Part shown: positions 46,317 to 54,231 of the stretch, one piece after another
Layout of the letters: the number at the start of each line of letters is the position of its first letter
Numbering within the stretch: position 1 is the stretch's first letter
DNA from: Streptomyces sp. NRRL B-24085
GTDB taxonomy: Bacteria; Actinomycetota; Actinomycetes; Streptomycetales; Streptomycetaceae
Assembly: GCF_001282115.1 (NCBI RefSeq)
Contig: NZ_LJBR01000064.1
Location: 42,244 to 106,243, forward strand
Reading direction: 5' to 3'
DNA length: 64,000 nt
Made by a program: the position numbers and the translations under genes
Notes under the pieces: generated by a model
The model's database searches: none
What the model was told of the DNA's origin: nothing
The model's input: the letters and a program-made list of their open reading frames with translations, nothing else

Positions 46317-47102
46317 TCACCGGTGCGAGGGATATCCGGTGCCGGTCAGGGGCGGCACCGCCGGCTGCCAGCCCAGCGCCCGCGAGATCCCGAGCGCAGC
46401 GAGCCGTACCGCCGGGACCAGCGCCGGCACCTGGGCGTCGGCGTACGGCACGACGACCGACACGGCCGCGACCACCGCCCCGTCGGGCCCCCGCACGGGG
46501 GCGGCCACCGACAGGGCGTCGTCGGTGACCTGACGGCTGCTCACCGCGACGCCGGTGCGCCGCACCTCGGCCAGGACCCGGCGCAGCCGCACCGGTTCGG
46601 CGATGGTGTACGGCGTGAAGACGGCGAGCGGGCCCGCGCAGTACTCCTCCTGCTCGTGCGGCTCGCAGTGCGCCAGCAGCACCAGGCCGACCCCGGTGGC
46701 GTGCAGCGGCCAGCGCGCCCCGACCCGGATGTGCACGCCGACCGACGAACGCCCCGCGATCCATTCGATGTAGACGACGTCCGCGCCGTCCCGCACCGCC
46801 AACTGCACGTTCTCGTGGGTGGCTTCGTACAGGTCCTCCAGGTACGGCAGCGCGAGCTGCCTGAGCGCGACCCCGCGCGGCGCGAGCGCGGCGACCTCCC
46901 ACAGGCGCAGTCCCACGTGGTAGACCCCGGCGTCGTCCCGCTCCAGCGCGCCCCAGTCGGCCAGCGCGCCCACCAGCCGGTGCGTGGTCGTCAGGGTGAG
47001 TCCGGCCCGCCGGCTGATGTCGGTGAGGGACAGCGCCGGGTGGTCGTGGTCGAACGCGGCGAGCACGGCCAGCAGGCGGTCCGGGGCGGAGCGCAGGGTC
47101 AT
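46317..47102 (-). CDS. IclR-family transcriptional regulator
   Basis: 261 aa. ATG at 47102 overlaps the MarR stop (ATGA). Residues ~1-65 are the winged helix-turn-helix (SLTDISRRAGLTLTTTHRLV), and the C-terminal effector domain follows (ALPYLEDLYEATHENVQLAV; GRSSVGVHIRVGARWPLHAT). IclR proteins of aromatic-acid pathways are common. Its coupling to a MarR regulator next to a hydroxycinnamate-like operon suggests a second control layer for that operon. Confidence 0.92.
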   Translation of the reverse strand: MTLRSAPDRLLAVLAAFDHDHPALSLTDISRRAGLTLTTTHRLVGALADWGALERDDAGVYHVGLRLWEVAALAPRGVALRQLALPYLEDLYEATHENVQLAVRDGADVVYIEWIAGRSSVGVHIRVGARWPLHATGVGLVLLAHCEPHEQEEYCAGPLAVFTPYTIAEPVRLRRVLAEVRRTGVAVSSRQVTDDALSVAAPVRGPDGAVVAAVSVVVPYADAQVPALVPAVRLAALGISRALGWQPAVPPLTGTGYPSHR

Positions 47103-47518
47103 GGCCGGTCGGCGACTCTCAGCAGGAGGGCCTGGAGGGTGTCGCGCTCGGCGGGGTCGAGTGGCGCGAGCAGGTCGTTGGTGACCCGTCTGCCCGCCTC
47201 GTCGGTGTCGCGCAGGAACGCCCGGCCCTTGTCCGTGAGCACGACGGTCTTGCTGCGGCGGTCGTCGGGGGAGGGGCGGCGCTCGGTCATGCCCAGCTTC
47301 TCCAGGTCGTCGACCAGGCCGACGATCGCGCTGGGGTCGTAGCCGAGCCGGGTGCTCAGCTCCCGCTGGAGGGCGCCCTCGGAGCCGGCGAGGTAGCGCA
47401 GCACCGCGTAGTGCCGCAGCCGCAGTCCCGACTCCTGGAGGAACGTGTTGAACAACTGACCCGAGCGCAGCCCCAGGCGGTACAGCAGATAGCCGGTGTC
47501 CGCGTGCAGCCCGCGCAT
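47099..47518 (-). CDS. MarR-family transcriptional regulator (CouR-like position)
   Basis: 139 aa, standard MarR length. CGGAGGAG before the ATG. The winged helix is ALQRELSTRLGYDPSAIVGL with DDLEKLGMTERRPSPDDRRS as the recognition helix and wing. It is divergent from the SDR-amidohydrolase-CoA ligase-MaoC operon and followed by a coupled IclR gene. In Rhodococcus the MarR protein CouR represses the p-hydroxycinnamate genes and responds to the CoA thioester; a similar role here is inferred from context. Candidate sites lie at 47633-47657. Confidence 0.92.
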   Translation of the reverse strand: MRGLHADTGYLLYRLGLRSGQLFNTFLQESGLRLRHYAVLRYLAGSEGALQRELSTRLGYDPSAIVGLVDDLEKLGMTERRPSPDDRRSKTVVLTDKGRAFLRDTDEAGRRVTNDLLAPLDPAERDTLQALLLRVADRP

Positions 47519-47632
47519 CCACGGCTCCTCCGAGTCGATGGCCTTCGGGGTGACGTGCTGACGTGTGATGGCGGGCTCCTCGTGCTCGGGGTGTCAGGGA
47601 GATTCCAGCATGACGCACCCGAAGGTCGCCAA

Positions 47633-47657
47633 CAACTATTGACGTCACCAATTATTG
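47633..47657. promoter_or_regulatory. Candidate MarR operator: two CAAYTATTG boxes
   Basis: CAACTATTG (47633-47641) and CAATTATTG (47649-47657), 16 bases apart, flank the palindrome TGACGTCA (47640-47647). Each box is nearly palindromic (CAAT-N-ATTG). The AT-rich site lies ~80 bases before the SDR start and ~115 before the MarR start, where a repressor would control both directions. Confidence 0.55.
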
Positions 47658-47735
47658 CTCTTAGCTTCGATCCCGGAGTCACACCGCGCTTTCCGAAGCC
47701 GCGCCACCCGCATCCGTTCGTGAAGGGACCTCCTC

Positions 47736-48653
47736 GTGCCCAGCATCGATCTCACCGGCAAGGCCGCCGTCGTCACCGGCAGCGGCCGGGGCCTCGGCCT
47801 CGCCTACGCGCACGCCCTGGCCGCCCACGGCGCGTCCGTGGTCGTCAACGACGTCGACGAGGCCGTGGCCGAGGCGGCCGTGAAGTCCATCGCGGAGGCG
47901 GGCGGCACCGCCGTCGCCGAGGTCGTCCCGGTCGGCACCACCGAAGCCGCCGAGCGGCTCGTGAACCGGGCCGTGGCGGAGTTCGGGCGGCTCGACGTCC
48001 TGGTCACCAACGCGGGCATCCTGCGCGACAAGGTGCTGTGGAAGATGACCGACGACGACTTCGACGCGGTGATCGCCACCCACCTCAAGGGCACCTTCAC
48101 CTGCGCCCGCGCCGCCGCCGTCCGCATGCGCGAACAGGGCGAGGGCGGCACCCTGATCCTGGTCGGCTCCCCGGCCGGCCAGCGCGGCAACTTCGGGCAG
48201 ACGAACTACGCCGCCGCCAAGGCCGGCATCGCCGCCTTCGCCCGCACCTGGTCCATGGAACTGGGCCGCGCGAACATCACCGTCAACGCGATCGTGCCCG
48301 TCGCGGCCACCGCGATGACCGAGACCATCCCCGCCTTCGCCCCCTACGTCGAGGCCATGCGGAACGGCGAGCCGCTCCCCGACTTCCTCCGCAAGGGCGA
48401 GGGCTTCGGCACCCCCGAGGACTGCGCGGCCCTCGTCCCCTTCCTCGCCTCCGAGGCCGCCCGAGGCATCACCGGCCAGGCCATCGGCATCGGTGGCGAC
48501 AAGGTGGCACTCTGGTCCCATCCGCAGGAGATCAGGACGGCTTACGCCGACGGCGGCTGGACCCCCGAGACCCTCGCCGACGCCTTCACCGGCTCGGTCG
48601 GCGCCGAGCTCCAGACCGTCGGCATCCCGGCACCGAAGCTTCCGGAGGCGTGA
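47736..48653 (+). CDS. SDR-family hydroxyacyl-CoA dehydrogenase (CouN-like)
   Basis: 305 aa. GTG at 47736. AAVVTGSGRGLGLAYAHALA is the cofactor loop, VVVNDVDEA suggests NAD(H), and VTNAGILRDKVLWKMTDDD and Y-x-x-x-K in TNYAAAKAGIAAFA complete the site. Relatives include the peroxisomal type (3R)-hydroxyacyl-CoA dehydrogenases. Followed by an amidohydrolase, acyl-CoA ligase and MaoC hydratase, it matches the third step of the side-chain-shortening of p-hydroxycinnamoyl-CoA, oxidation of the 3-hydroxyacyl-CoA. The assignment rests on operon composition. Confidence 0.88.
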   Translation: MPSIDLTGKAAVVTGSGRGLGLAYAHALAAHGASVVVNDVDEAVAEAAVKSIAEAGGTAVAEVVPVGTTEAAERLVNRAVAEFGRLDVLVTNAGILRDKVLWKMTDDDFDAVIATHLKGTFTCARAAAVRMREQGEGGTLILVGSPAGQRGNFGQTNYAAAKAGIAAFARTWSMELGRANITVNAIVPVAATAMTETIPAFAPYVEAMRNGEPLPDFLRKGEGFGTPEDCAALVPFLASEAARGITGQAIGIGGDKVALWSHPQEIRTAYADGGWTPETLADAFTGSVGAELQTVGIPAPKLPEA

Positions 48654-49528
48654 TGGACATCGAGTCGCTGGTCGCCATCGACGTCCACACCCACGCCGAG
48701 GTCTCCTCCAAGGGCCACTCCTCGCTGGACGACGACCTGCACGACGCCTCCTCCGCCTACTTCAAGGTGGAGGGCAAGCGGAAGCCGACCCTGGAGGAGA
48801 CCGCCGCCTACTACCGGGAGCGGAGGATGGCCGCCGTGATCTTCACGGTGGACGCCGAGTCCGCGACCGGCACCGCGCCCGTCCCCAACGAGGAGGTCGC
48901 CGAGGCGGCCGCCGCCAACTCCGACGTGCTGATCCCCTTCGCCTCCATCGACCCCTTCCGCGGCAGGGCGGGCGTCAAGCAGGCCCGCCGCCTGGTCGAG
49001 GAGTACGGGGTGAAGGGCTTCAAGTTCCACCCCAGCATCCAGGGCTTCTTCCCCAACGACCGCTCGGTGGCCTACGACCTCTACGAGGTCATCGAGGAGA
49101 CCGGCACCATCGCCCTCTTCCACACCGGGCAGACCGGCATCGGCGCCGGGGTCCCCGGCGGCGGTGGGATCAGGTTGAAGTACTCCAACCCCCTCCACGT
49201 GGACGACGTGGCCGCCGACTTCCCGCACCTGAAGATCATCCTGGCGCACCCGTCGTTCCCCTGGCAGGACGAGGCCCTCGCCGTCGCCACGCACAAGCCG
49301 GGCGTGCACATCGACCTGTCCGGCTGGTCGCCGAAGTACTTCCCGCCGCAGCTCGTGCAGTACGCGAACACGCTGCTCAAGGACAAGGTTCTCTTCGGCT
49401 CCGACTTCCCCGTCCTCACCCCCGACCGCTGGCTCGCCGACTTCGAGAAGCTGTCGGTCAAGGACGACGTGAAGCCGAGGATCCTCAAGGAGAACGCCGC
49501 CCGTCTGCTCGGGCTGACCAAGCCGTAA
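48653..49528 (+). CDS. Amidohydrolase-2 family protein (CouO-like beta-ketoacyl-CoA hydrolase)
   Basis: 291 aa. ATG at 48653 overlaps the preceding stop (TGATG). AIDVHTHAEV carries the first metal ligands, VKGFKFHPSIQGFFPNDR a conserved histidine, IILAHPSFPWQDEAL another and FGSDFPVLTPDRW the catalytic aspartate. The gene set matches Rhodococcus CouO, a zinc hydrolase that cleaves 4-hydroxyphenyl-beta-ketoacyl-CoA to a hydroxybenzoate and acetyl-CoA. Decarboxylases of this family are similar, so the role is context-dependent. Confidence 0.85.
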   Translation: MDIESLVAIDVHTHAEVSSKGHSSLDDDLHDASSAYFKVEGKRKPTLEETAAYYRERRMAAVIFTVDAESATGTAPVPNEEVAEAAAANSDVLIPFASIDPFRGRAGVKQARRLVEEYGVKGFKFHPSIQGFFPNDRSVAYDLYEVIEETGTIALFHTGQTGIGAGVPGGGGIRLKYSNPLHVDDVAADFPHLKIILAHPSFPWQDEALAVATHKPGVHIDLSGWSPKYFPPQLVQYANTLLKDKVLFGSDFPVLTPDRWLADFEKLSVKDDVKPRILKENAARLLGLTKP

Positions 49529-49538
49529 GGGGCCCCTG

Positions 49539-51041
49539 ATGCGCAACGAGGGACTGGGTTCGTGGCCCGCACGCCGGGCCCGCAAGACCCCGCACCGCAC
49601 CGCCCTGGTCCACGGCGGCACGACGGTCACCTACGCCGGGCTGCACGCCCGCGTCACCCGCCTCGCGCACGTCCTGCGCGCCCGGGGCATCCGGCGCGGC
49701 GACCGGGTCGCCTACCTCGGCCCCAACCACCCCTCCTACCTGGAGACGCTGTTCGCGGCCGGCACCCTCGGCGCGGTCTTCGTCCCCCTCAACACCCGCC
49801 TCGCCGGGCCGGAGATCGCCTACCAGCTCTCCGACTCCGGGGCCAGGGCACTGGTCTACGGCCCCTCGCACGCGGGACTCGTCGCCGGACTGCCGGGCGA
49901 CACCGACGTCCGCACGTACGTCGAAGTCGGCGCCGAGTACGAGCGGTTGCTCGCCGAGTCGCCGGCCGAGCCGGTCGACGAGCCGGTCACGCCCGACGAC
50001 ACCTGCATCATCATGTACACCTCGGGCACGACCGGCCGCCCCAAGGGCGCGATGCTCACCCACGGCAACCTGACCTGGAACGCGATCAACGTCCTCGTCG
50101 ACACCGACCTCATCGCCGACGAACGCGCCCTGGTCTCCGCCCCGTTGTTCCACACCGCGGGCCTGAACATGCTGACCCTCCCGGTGCTCCTCAAGGGCGG
50201 CACCTGCGTCCTGGTCGAGTCCTTCGACCCCGACGCCACCTTCGACCTGATCGAACAGCACCGGATCACCTTCATGTTCGGGGTGCCGACGATGTTCGAG
50301 CAGGTGGCGAGACACCCGCGCTGGCCGGACGCCGACCTGTCCTCCCTGCGCATCCTGACGTGCGGCGGCTCCCCGGTCTCGACCCCCCTCATCGCCGCCT
50401 ACCAGGCGCGAGGCCTCACCTTCCTCCAGGGCTACGGCATGACCGAGGCCTCTCCCGGGACCCTGTTCCTGGACGCCGAGCACGCCGTCAGCAAGGCGGG
50501 TTCGGCGGGCGTGCCGCACTTCTTCAGCGACGTCCGGGTGGTACGGCCGGACCTCGCGCCCGTCGACGTCGACGAGACCGGCGAGGTCGTGCTCCGCGGC
50601 CCGCACGTCATGCCCGGCTACTGGGGGCTGCCCGAGGAGACCGCCGCCTCCTTCGCGGACGGCTGGTTCCGCAGCGGGGACGCGGCCCGCGTCGACGAGG
50701 ACGGATACGTCTTCATCGTGGACCGCATCAAGGACATGATCATCTCCGGTGGCGAGAACATCTACCCCGCCGAGATCGAGGACCTGCTCCTCGGCCATCC
50801 GGACATCGCCGAGTGCGCGGTCATCGGCGTCCCGGACGACAAGTGGGGCGAGGTGCCGCGGGCCGTCGTCGTCCCGCGCGAGGGCGCCACGCCCGACCCC
50901 GACGAGATCCTGGCCTCCCTGGCCGGCCGGCTCGCCAAGTACAAGATCCCCAAGTCGGTGGTGATCGCGGACGGACTCCCGCGCACCGCCTCCGGAAAGC
51001 TCCTCAAGTCCCGGGTGCGCAAGCGCTACGGCAACAGCTAA
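49539..51041 (+). CDS. Acyl-CoA synthetase (CouL-like hydroxycinnamate-CoA ligase)
   Basis: 500 aa, ANL superfamily. P-loop-like CIIMYTSGTTGRPKGAMLTH, GYGMTEASPG, GWFRSGDAARVDEDGYVFIV, DRIKDMIISGGENIYPAEIE and the catalytic lysine in PRTASGKLLKSR are all present. It activates a carboxylic acid with ATP and coenzyme A. In the cou-type pathway it loads p-coumarate or ferulate. Length is somewhat shorter than long-chain synthetases, as for aryl ligases. Starts 10 bases after the amidohydrolase gene. Confidence 0.93.
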   Translation: MRNEGLGSWPARRARKTPHRTALVHGGTTVTYAGLHARVTRLAHVLRARGIRRGDRVAYLGPNHPSYLETLFAAGTLGAVFVPLNTRLAGPEIAYQLSDSGARALVYGPSHAGLVAGLPGDTDVRTYVEVGAEYERLLAESPAEPVDEPVTPDDTCIIMYTSGTTGRPKGAMLTHGNLTWNAINVLVDTDLIADERALVSAPLFHTAGLNMLTLPVLLKGGTCVLVESFDPDATFDLIEQHRITFMFGVPTMFEQVARHPRWPDADLSSLRILTCGGSPVSTPLIAAYQARGLTFLQGYGMTEASPGTLFLDAEHAVSKAGSAGVPHFFSDVRVVRPDLAPVDVDETGEVVLRGPHVMPGYWGLPEETAASFADGWFRSGDAARVDEDGYVFIVDRIKDMIISGGENIYPAEIEDLLLGHPDIAECAVIGVPDDKWGEVPRAVVVPREGATPDPDEILASLAGRLAKYKIPKSVVIADGLPRTASGKLLKSRVRKRYGNS

Positions 51042-51049
51042 GGAACCCC

Positions 51050-51505
51050 ATGAGCCTCACCGTGAACGGCGTCGACGAACTGAAGAAGCTCGCCGGCAGC
51101 GACCTCGGCACCAGTGAGTGGATCGAGGTCACCCAGGAGCGCATCGACACCTTCGCCGACGCGACCGGCGACCACCAGTGGATCCACGTGGACCCCGAGC
51201 GCGCCAAGGACGGCCCGTTCGGCGCCCCCATCGCCCACGGCTACCTGACCCTGTCCCTGTTCATCCCCCTCTTCACCGAACTCCTGGACGTCCAGGGCGT
51301 GACGACGAAGGTCAACTACGGCCTGAACAAGGTCCGTTTCCCCTCCCCGGTGAAGGTCGGCTCCCGCATCCGCCTGGTCGGCAAGCTGACCGAGGTCGAG
51401 GAGGTGCCGGGCGGTGTCCAGATCACCGTCGACGGGGCGATCGAGATCGAGGGCGGCGCGAAGCCGGCGGCCGTGCTCCAGAGCCTTTCCCGGTTCTACG
51501 TCTGA
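51050..51505 (+). CDS. MaoC-like enoyl-CoA hydratase (CouM-like)
   Basis: 151 aa, single hot-dog domain. AAGGAAC precedes the ATG. FADATGDHQWIHVDPERAKD contains the catalytic aspartate and histidine, and APIAHGYLTLSLFIPLF follows with the conserved glycine. It hydrates an enoyl-CoA to the (R)-3-hydroxyacyl-CoA, the second step of the side-chain pathway. It is the last gene of the SDR-amidohydrolase-ligase operon; the convergent gene after it begins immediately. Confidence 0.9.
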   Translation: MSLTVNGVDELKKLAGSDLGTSEWIEVTQERIDTFADATGDHQWIHVDPERAKDGPFGAPIAHGYLTLSLFIPLFTELLDVQGVTTKVNYGLNKVRFPSPVKVGSRIRLVGKLTEVEEVPGGVQITVDGAIEIEGGAKPAAVLQSLSRFYV

Positions 51506-52027
51506 TCAGGTGGCCCTGCGCAGGGTGCGGATCCGCTGCTGCGCGGCACCGACCGCGTTCTTGAGCTCGATGCGGGCGTATTCCTGCTGCATCGCGGCCT
51601 CCAGACGCGCGGTCAGTTCGGCGGCCGGGATCTCGCCCGTACCCGGTACCGGCGGAAGCACCGTGGCCAGATAGCGGTCGAGGCGCTCCACGACGACCTG
51701 GAGTTCGGGTCGGATGGCCTCCGTGCGCTGTGCCGTGTCGTCCAGCAGGTGGCGCAGACCGTGCAGCGGTTCGAAGTTCGCCGAGTGGCACGGCTTGTGG
51801 GCGTGTTCGCACAGCTTCTCGACGAGCCTCCTGAGGTAGGTCGTGGCGTCGTCGAAGTCGTGTCCGTCCTCGTCGGACCTGCGCATGCGCTGGACCCAGG
51901 CGAGTGCCCGACGGTGGTGACGGAGGGTGAGAACGGCGATCAAGGTCGCGGCCACGCCGCAGACGGCGCCCACCAGGGCGGATCCGGTGTCTGTTCCGGC
52001 GGCCAGGACGGTTGTGCTGGACATCAT
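51506..52027 (-). CDS. Small membrane-anchored protein of unknown function
   Basis: 173 aa. One hydrophobic segment at ~17-37 (ALVGAVCGVAATLIAVLTLR) followed by a basic, helical cytoplasmic or outside part (WVQRMRRSDEDGHDFDDATT) and further helices with leucine-rich spacing (ELQVVVERLDRYLATVLPPV). No known domain could be named. Two methionines start it (52027 or 52024) and no clear ribosome site is visible. Directly downstream of the Crp/Fnr gene on the same strand, separated by 128 bases. Confidence 0.7.
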   Translation of the reverse strand: MMSSTTVLAAGTDTGSALVGAVCGVAATLIAVLTLRHHRRALAWVQRMRRSDEDGHDFDDATTYLRRLVEKLCEHAHKPCHSANFEPLHGLRHLLDDTAQRTEAIRPELQVVVERLDRYLATVLPPVPGTGEIPAAELTARLEAAMQQEYARIELKNAVGAAQQRIRTLRRAT

Positions 52028-52155
52028 GGGTGTGTCATCCGTTCATGAGAACGCGTACGCACGCCCCTGACGAGGAGCACGGACACATTCGAAGGCGGGG
52101 ACGGAAGCGGTGACGCGGGAGACGGTGGCGCGGGGGCAGGGAGCGGTGGCGCGGT

Positions 52156-52920
52156 CTACGAGAGTCCGGCCGTGCGGCGGAGGGCGGGCAGGTCCGTCAC
52201 GACGAACTGGCGGTATCCGCTGCGCAGTACACCGCCGTGGGGCAGACCGCTGTCGGTGCCGGGGGCACGCAGGAGACGGATCGTGTTCTCCACGGTCGAG
52301 ACACCCAGCACGAGGGCATCCGCCATGTCCTTCTGGCTGGGGCCCTGGATGGTGACCTGGCCCGGCGCGGCAGGGTCGGCGGTCCCGGCGACCGCGGCGA
52401 GATGGACGAGGAGCGCACTGACCCGCTGCAACGGGGTGCGGGTGAGGGTGCCGTAGATCATCTCGTCGGTGCGGTTGCGGTCCTCCAGGCTGCGCAGCAG
52501 GGCCAGTTGGATGTGTGGGCGTCGGCGCAGAAGAAGGTTCATGCCCTGCAACGGGCACGGCATGACCCAGGTCGTGGTGAGGCACGTCGTCCTGACCGTG
52601 GCGTCCGGCTCGATGAGTTTGGTCTCGCCGAGCAGCTGACCGACGCCCCGGAAGCGGGTGATCTTGGGTGCGTCCTTGCCGGGGCCGAAGGGATGGCGCT
52701 CCTGCCGGACGCATCCGCCCAGCACGATGTGCACGTGTTCGTCGTGTCGCCCGATGGGCAGTTCGTCGTCGCGTTGGTAGACGCGGCTGTCCGCGCCCCA
52801 GGAGCTGACCAGCAACGGCCAGGCGCCTTCGGGGAGATGGGCGAGGAAGCTGCCGGGTCGCATGGCCTGACGTCCCTTGAGGACGTCGGCGGTCCGGAAG
52901 GCGTCGACCTTCGGGACCAT
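52156..52920 (-). CDS. Crp/Fnr-family transcriptional regulator
   Basis: 254 aa. N-terminal cyclic-nucleotide-type barrel (~25-140) contains HVHIVLGGCVRQERHPFGPG and GVGQLLGETKLIEPDATVRT, the family's effector pocket region. The C-terminal winged helix-turn-helix is VTIQGPSQKDMADALVLGVS followed by TVENTIRLLRAPG. Start at 52920 or at the ATG 57 bases further in. Streptomyces Crp proteins control germination and antibiotics; this is a divergent paralogue, so its ligand is open. Two palindromic sites upstream may be autoregulatory. Confidence 0.88.
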   Translation of the reverse strand: MVPKVDAFRTADVLKGRQAMRPGSFLAHLPEGAWPLLVSSWGADSRVYQRDDELPIGRHDEHVHIVLGGCVRQERHPFGPGKDAPKITRFRGVGQLLGETKLIEPDATVRTTCLTTTWVMPCPLQGMNLLLRRRPHIQLALLRSLEDRNRTDEMIYGTLTRTPLQRVSALLVHLAAVAGTADPAAPGQVTIQGPSQKDMADALVLGVSTVENTIRLLRAPGTDSGLPHGGVLRSGYRQFVVTDLPALRRTAGLS

Positions 52921-52994
52921 TACCGGGCCCCGGTCAGGCGGGCCGCGGTCAGGGGCCGGCGGTCGTGCCGCCGCGCAGCCGCACCGCGGTCGTC

Positions 52995-53020
52995 ACACAG
53001 CGTCAGAGGTGACGCTGTGT
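52995..53020. promoter_or_regulatory. 11-bp inverted repeat upstream of the Crp/Fnr gene
   Basis: ACACAGCGTCA (52995-53005) and TGACGCTGTGT (53010-53020) are perfect inverted arms with a four-base spacer (GAGG). The site lies 75-100 bases upstream of the Crp/Fnr start, so it is a candidate autoregulatory operator or a hairpin in a leader. Confidence 0.5.
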
Positions 53021-53335
53021 CATGAGGTGGAGTGGGGGGTATGCCGAAGCCATCGGCGATGGCGGTGTTCATCGGTCTGAGGTCCTTCGGGCGAGGGTGG
53101 GATCCGGGTGCACCGCTGGCTGCGGCCCACCCGGGCGACGGGTCCAGGTCCTCTCTCTCGCGTTGTCGGCCCGGTGGTTAGGCGGGCTGCGAGGCGAAGA
53201 CGTTTTGACAAGTTACCCCTCTGCCCCAGGAAATCGCCAGTCACTGATGACGGAGAGCAAAGTTTCCCGTCGTGGGCGGCGGAGCAGTAAATCTCTCCCT
53301 CGCCAGAGGGAGTTCCCGTCACGCTTCCTTGGTGG

Positions 53336-53351
53336 TGTGATGTGCATCACA
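53336..53351. promoter_or_regulatory. Perfect CRP-type site TGTGA-N6-TCACA
   Basis: TGTGATGTGCATCACA matches the classical CRP consensus half-sites on both sides and is itself nearly palindromic. It lies 416 bases upstream of the Crp/Fnr start. No gene starts shortly downstream on either strand, so its target may be a small RNA or the Crp/Fnr gene at a distance. Confidence 0.55.
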
Positions 53352-53469
53352 GCGCCTTCAGCAGGGTGGAAGGATGCGACTTTATCTGCAGGGGTCCCCT
53401 GGGATTTTATGCAGTCCGTTGCGAATTTTTACCGCAGATGAGTGGCGAAGGGCCCGCCGGTAACCGCGA

Positions 53470-53511
53470 GAGAAAAAGAGGAGGCTCCGGGGAACCACCC
53501 CCGGAGCCTCC
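53470..53511 (-). terminator. Hairpin plus T-run terminator (minus strand)
   Basis: GGAGGCTCCGGGG (53480-53492) and CCCCGGAGCCTCC (53499-53511) pair perfectly over 13 bp. On the minus strand the hairpin is followed by CTCTTTTTCTCT (complement of 53470-53481), the textbook factor-independent form. A transcript from the right therefore ends here, although no intact gene precedes it. Confidence 0.75.
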
Positions 53512-53577
53512 CGGAAAGGGCCTGGACCCGTCGAGGCTCAGACCGATACCCAGTAAACACCACCTGCCTGGAAAAGG

Positions 53578-53695
53578 TCACCTGGGTGCCAACTCCCCGC
53601 CCTGGAGTCCCCACGGGGAGGGCTTTGCGCAGTCGACTTGGGCGGCGAGGTCGGCGGCGCGCGCCTTGATCGATTCGAGGGAGAAATGAACCCTT
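53578..53695 (-). pseudogene. Possible 3' remnant of a gene, no start codon
   Basis: On the minus strand a frame ending at TGA (53580-53578) reads SLESIKARAADLAAQVDCAK, then PSPWGLQGGELAPR. Codons are strongly GC-biased in the third position (about 25 of 29), unlike the sequence before it. No ATG, GTG or TTG occurs in frame back to a TAA at 53748-53746. The terminator at 53470-53511 follows. It looks like the last part of a lost or truncated gene; family not recognised. Confidence 0.35.
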
Positions 53696-54011
53696 TGTCG
53701 TGTTGACGGCTCTATGTTCCGCGTCTTGCCCTGTTCGTCTTGTGTTTAGGTGCATCAGTGGTGAATGGCGATCACTTGAGGACCATTCCGGACTGGCCGC
53801 CACGGCGGGATCTTGTCGGAGAGTGACCCCGCTCGTGTGTTCGGTGTATGCAGTATGTGCCGGTCCTTGCATAAATCTACGTGGCATATTCGGTGAAGCG
53901 TGTACCGGACTTCTCGCCTCTGAATTTCTCTCCTCTGGCCTGTTGCGGGGAGGTGACGCGATATGTATCGGCATGCGGCCGCAGGAATACCCGAACTCAT
54001 TGCCTGGTATG

Positions 54012-54036
54012 GCCGCCCTCTCGCACGAAGGGCGGC
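54012..54036. repeat. Hairpin with 8-bp stem in gene-poor region
   Basis: GCCGCCCT (54012-54019) pairs with AGGGCGGC (54029-54036) around a nine-base loop. It may terminate the PHP-domain operon on the minus strand, being ~200 bases past its stop, but no T-run is seen. Confidence 0.4.
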
Positions 54037-54231
54037 AGGTGTGAATTAGGGGGTGGCCGTCCCCCCGCCCCTCCTATTGTCAGCAGGCACCTTCCCGGAA
54101 ACCGCAGCGCCGACGTGCCGGAGGGGCGGGGCGAGACTTTCTCCAACCCTGAGTAGCGGACCGGACACGTTTCGCACACACCTTGAGATGTCCCGACGCC
54201 TACGCAAAGTGAGCTACGGGGTGACCGACCG

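Larger units (their letters stand above)
52921..54231. other. Gene-poor, AT-richer region (1.3 kb)
   Basis: Apart from the sites listed separately, no complete gene was found. The part from about 53200 to 54200 is visibly less GC-rich than the rest of the window, and frames here lack GC-biased codon usage. Hairpins lie at 53480-53511, 54012-54036 and 54049-54065. The left part holds the Crp gene's promoter and the right part the end of the PHP-domain gene's transcript. Confidence 0.6.

Noticed and set aside
53022..53441. Plus-strand frame of 139 aa near the Crp site
   Set aside because: Codon usage is not that of a real gene here, and it spans the CRP site and unrelated sequence. No domain is visible.
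53429..53974. Minus-strand frame of 181 aa in the gene-poor region
   Set aside because: It runs through the strong terminator hairpin, has no GC-biased third positions or ribosome site, and shows no domain.
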